Of a stretch of DNA of 64,000 nt, positions 63,619 through 64,000 are shown in pieces. Numbering within the stretch: position 1 is the first letter of the stretch; the number at the start of each line of letters is the position of its first letter. This DNA comes from Streptomyces sp. MP131-18 (GTDB lineage: Bacteria; Actinomycetota; Actinomycetes; Streptomycetales; Streptomycetaceae), in contig NZ_LZNS01000001.1 of assembly GCF_001984575.1 (NCBI RefSeq), positions 3,723,210-3,787,209 on the forward strand, given 5' to 3'. The notes under the pieces are model-generated. The model searched no databases, had not been told where the DNA came from, and was given only the letters and a program-made list of their open reading frames with translations. The position numbers were made by a program, and so were the translations under genes.

Positions 63619-63745
63619 GCCTGCCTCCGTGTGTCCTGGTGCGTACCGAATGAGAGACCGCAGGTATGCCTCGCCGCGGCGCCCGCGAGCCCTTCCGCGG
63701 CGCGAGACCACCCGATGGGACCAGCAGGCGTGCCCCCGCGCCGCC

Positions 63746-64000
63746 TCACCAGGGCTCGACCAGGGGCTCCGGACAGTCCAGGTCCGCGGCCAGGCGCCAC
63801 GGGCGGTGGACCGCGGAGCCGCCGGCCCCGGCCAGTTCCGGCACCCGGCGGCGCGCGTGGTCCCCGCACGGGTCGTAACGCCTGGTCCGCGCCGGCGGGT
63901 TCAGCACCCGGCCGGGGCGGGTGCCGGTGCCCGCGGCCCACTGCCAGTTCAGCTGGTTGTTCGCCAGGTCGCCGTCCACCAGCAGGTCCAGGAAGTGCCG
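63746..64000 (-). CDS. DNA photolyase, 3' end only (cut by window edge)
   Basis: About 84 codons visible. LLVDGDLANNQLNWQWAAGT and VLNPPARTRRYDPCGDHARR, then VPELAG match the FAD-binding C-terminus of CPD photolyase (N-Q-L-N-W-Q-W-x-A-G-T, R-V-x-N-P, R-Y-D-P-x-G-x-Y). The Trp residues used in electron transfer are partly visible (WQW). The 5' part lies beyond position 64000. It repairs UV dimers with blue light. Confidence 0.85.
   Translation of the reverse strand, partial: RHFLDLLVDGDLANNQLNWQWAAGTGTRPGRVLNPPARTRRYDPCGDHARRRVPELAGAGGSAVHRPWRLAADLDCPEPLVEPW

Overview
The window is high-GC DNA with actinomycete-style genes: 4-bp GTGA/ATGA overlaps, frequent GTG and TTG starts, and strong third-position GC. 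A bifunctional geosmin synthase, a CHAT protein, a Tat-exported PhoD, a MerR / cold-shock / DEAD-helicase neighbourhood and a rhamnogalacturonan lyase all point to Streptomyces or a close relative. All identifications come from reading the translations; no database search was possible.

Left end (1-8.2 kb): an accessory-looking, gene-poor stretch. A 36-bp hairpin at position 1 recurs at 6361, directly behind the 3' half of a tRNA-Gly(CCC) gene, so the first 6.3 kb may be an integrated or duplicated segment. It carries a frameshifted pseudogene, a ribbon-helix-helix/PIN toxin-antitoxin pair with a palindromic operator, a MerR regulator, a cold-shock protein with a long leader, and a DEAD-box helicase. 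An IS3-type transposase remnant and other fragments follow.

8.2-31.6 kb: mostly housekeeping and regulatory genes. These are a LysE exporter, NmrA/AraC and Lrp/methyltransferase divergent pairs, a second AraC regulator, a secreted nuclease and PhoD. Next comes a compact operon (EF-hand protein, isocitrate-dehydrogenase-like enzyme, isochorismatase, methyltransferase), then an APH-like kinase, a VWA protein, a binding-protein/P-loop NTPase pair, an ABC exporter, a two-RCK NAD-binding membrane protein and a MerR/membrane-protein pair.

31.6-39.5 kb: a MazG-like protein diverges from a UvrA-like ATPase whose upstream region holds four 11-bp iterons. The UvrA-like gene is coupled through three tandem 89-bp units, each a self-contained 30-codon ORF with its own ribosome-binding site, to a 598-codon unknown gene. 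A subtilase lacking the oxyanion-hole Asn, a STAS protein and a SnoaL-like protein follow.

39.4-55.3 kb is the most striking part. A small membrane protein (EACC1-like) and a CHAT protease fused to ClpN-like domains face a tightly coupled eight-gene operon. In transcription order it encodes a ClpB-like disaggregase with a degenerate first ATPase, a soluble Ser/Thr kinase, two large TPR-type proteins, a J-like protein without HPD, a GrpE-like protein, a divergent Hsp70, and a zinc-ribbon/TPR protein with a collagen-like tail. I read this as one chaperone-kinase-protease system, plausibly for stress sensing or phage conflict; the function is inference.

55.6-64 kb: geosmin synthase, a PL11 rhamnogalacturonan lyase behind tandem LacI-type operators, a frameshifted DoxX-like gene, a SLOG-type protein, an isochorismatase-fold hydrolase, a TPR-like protein, a small protein, and the 3' end of a photolyase cut by the window edge.
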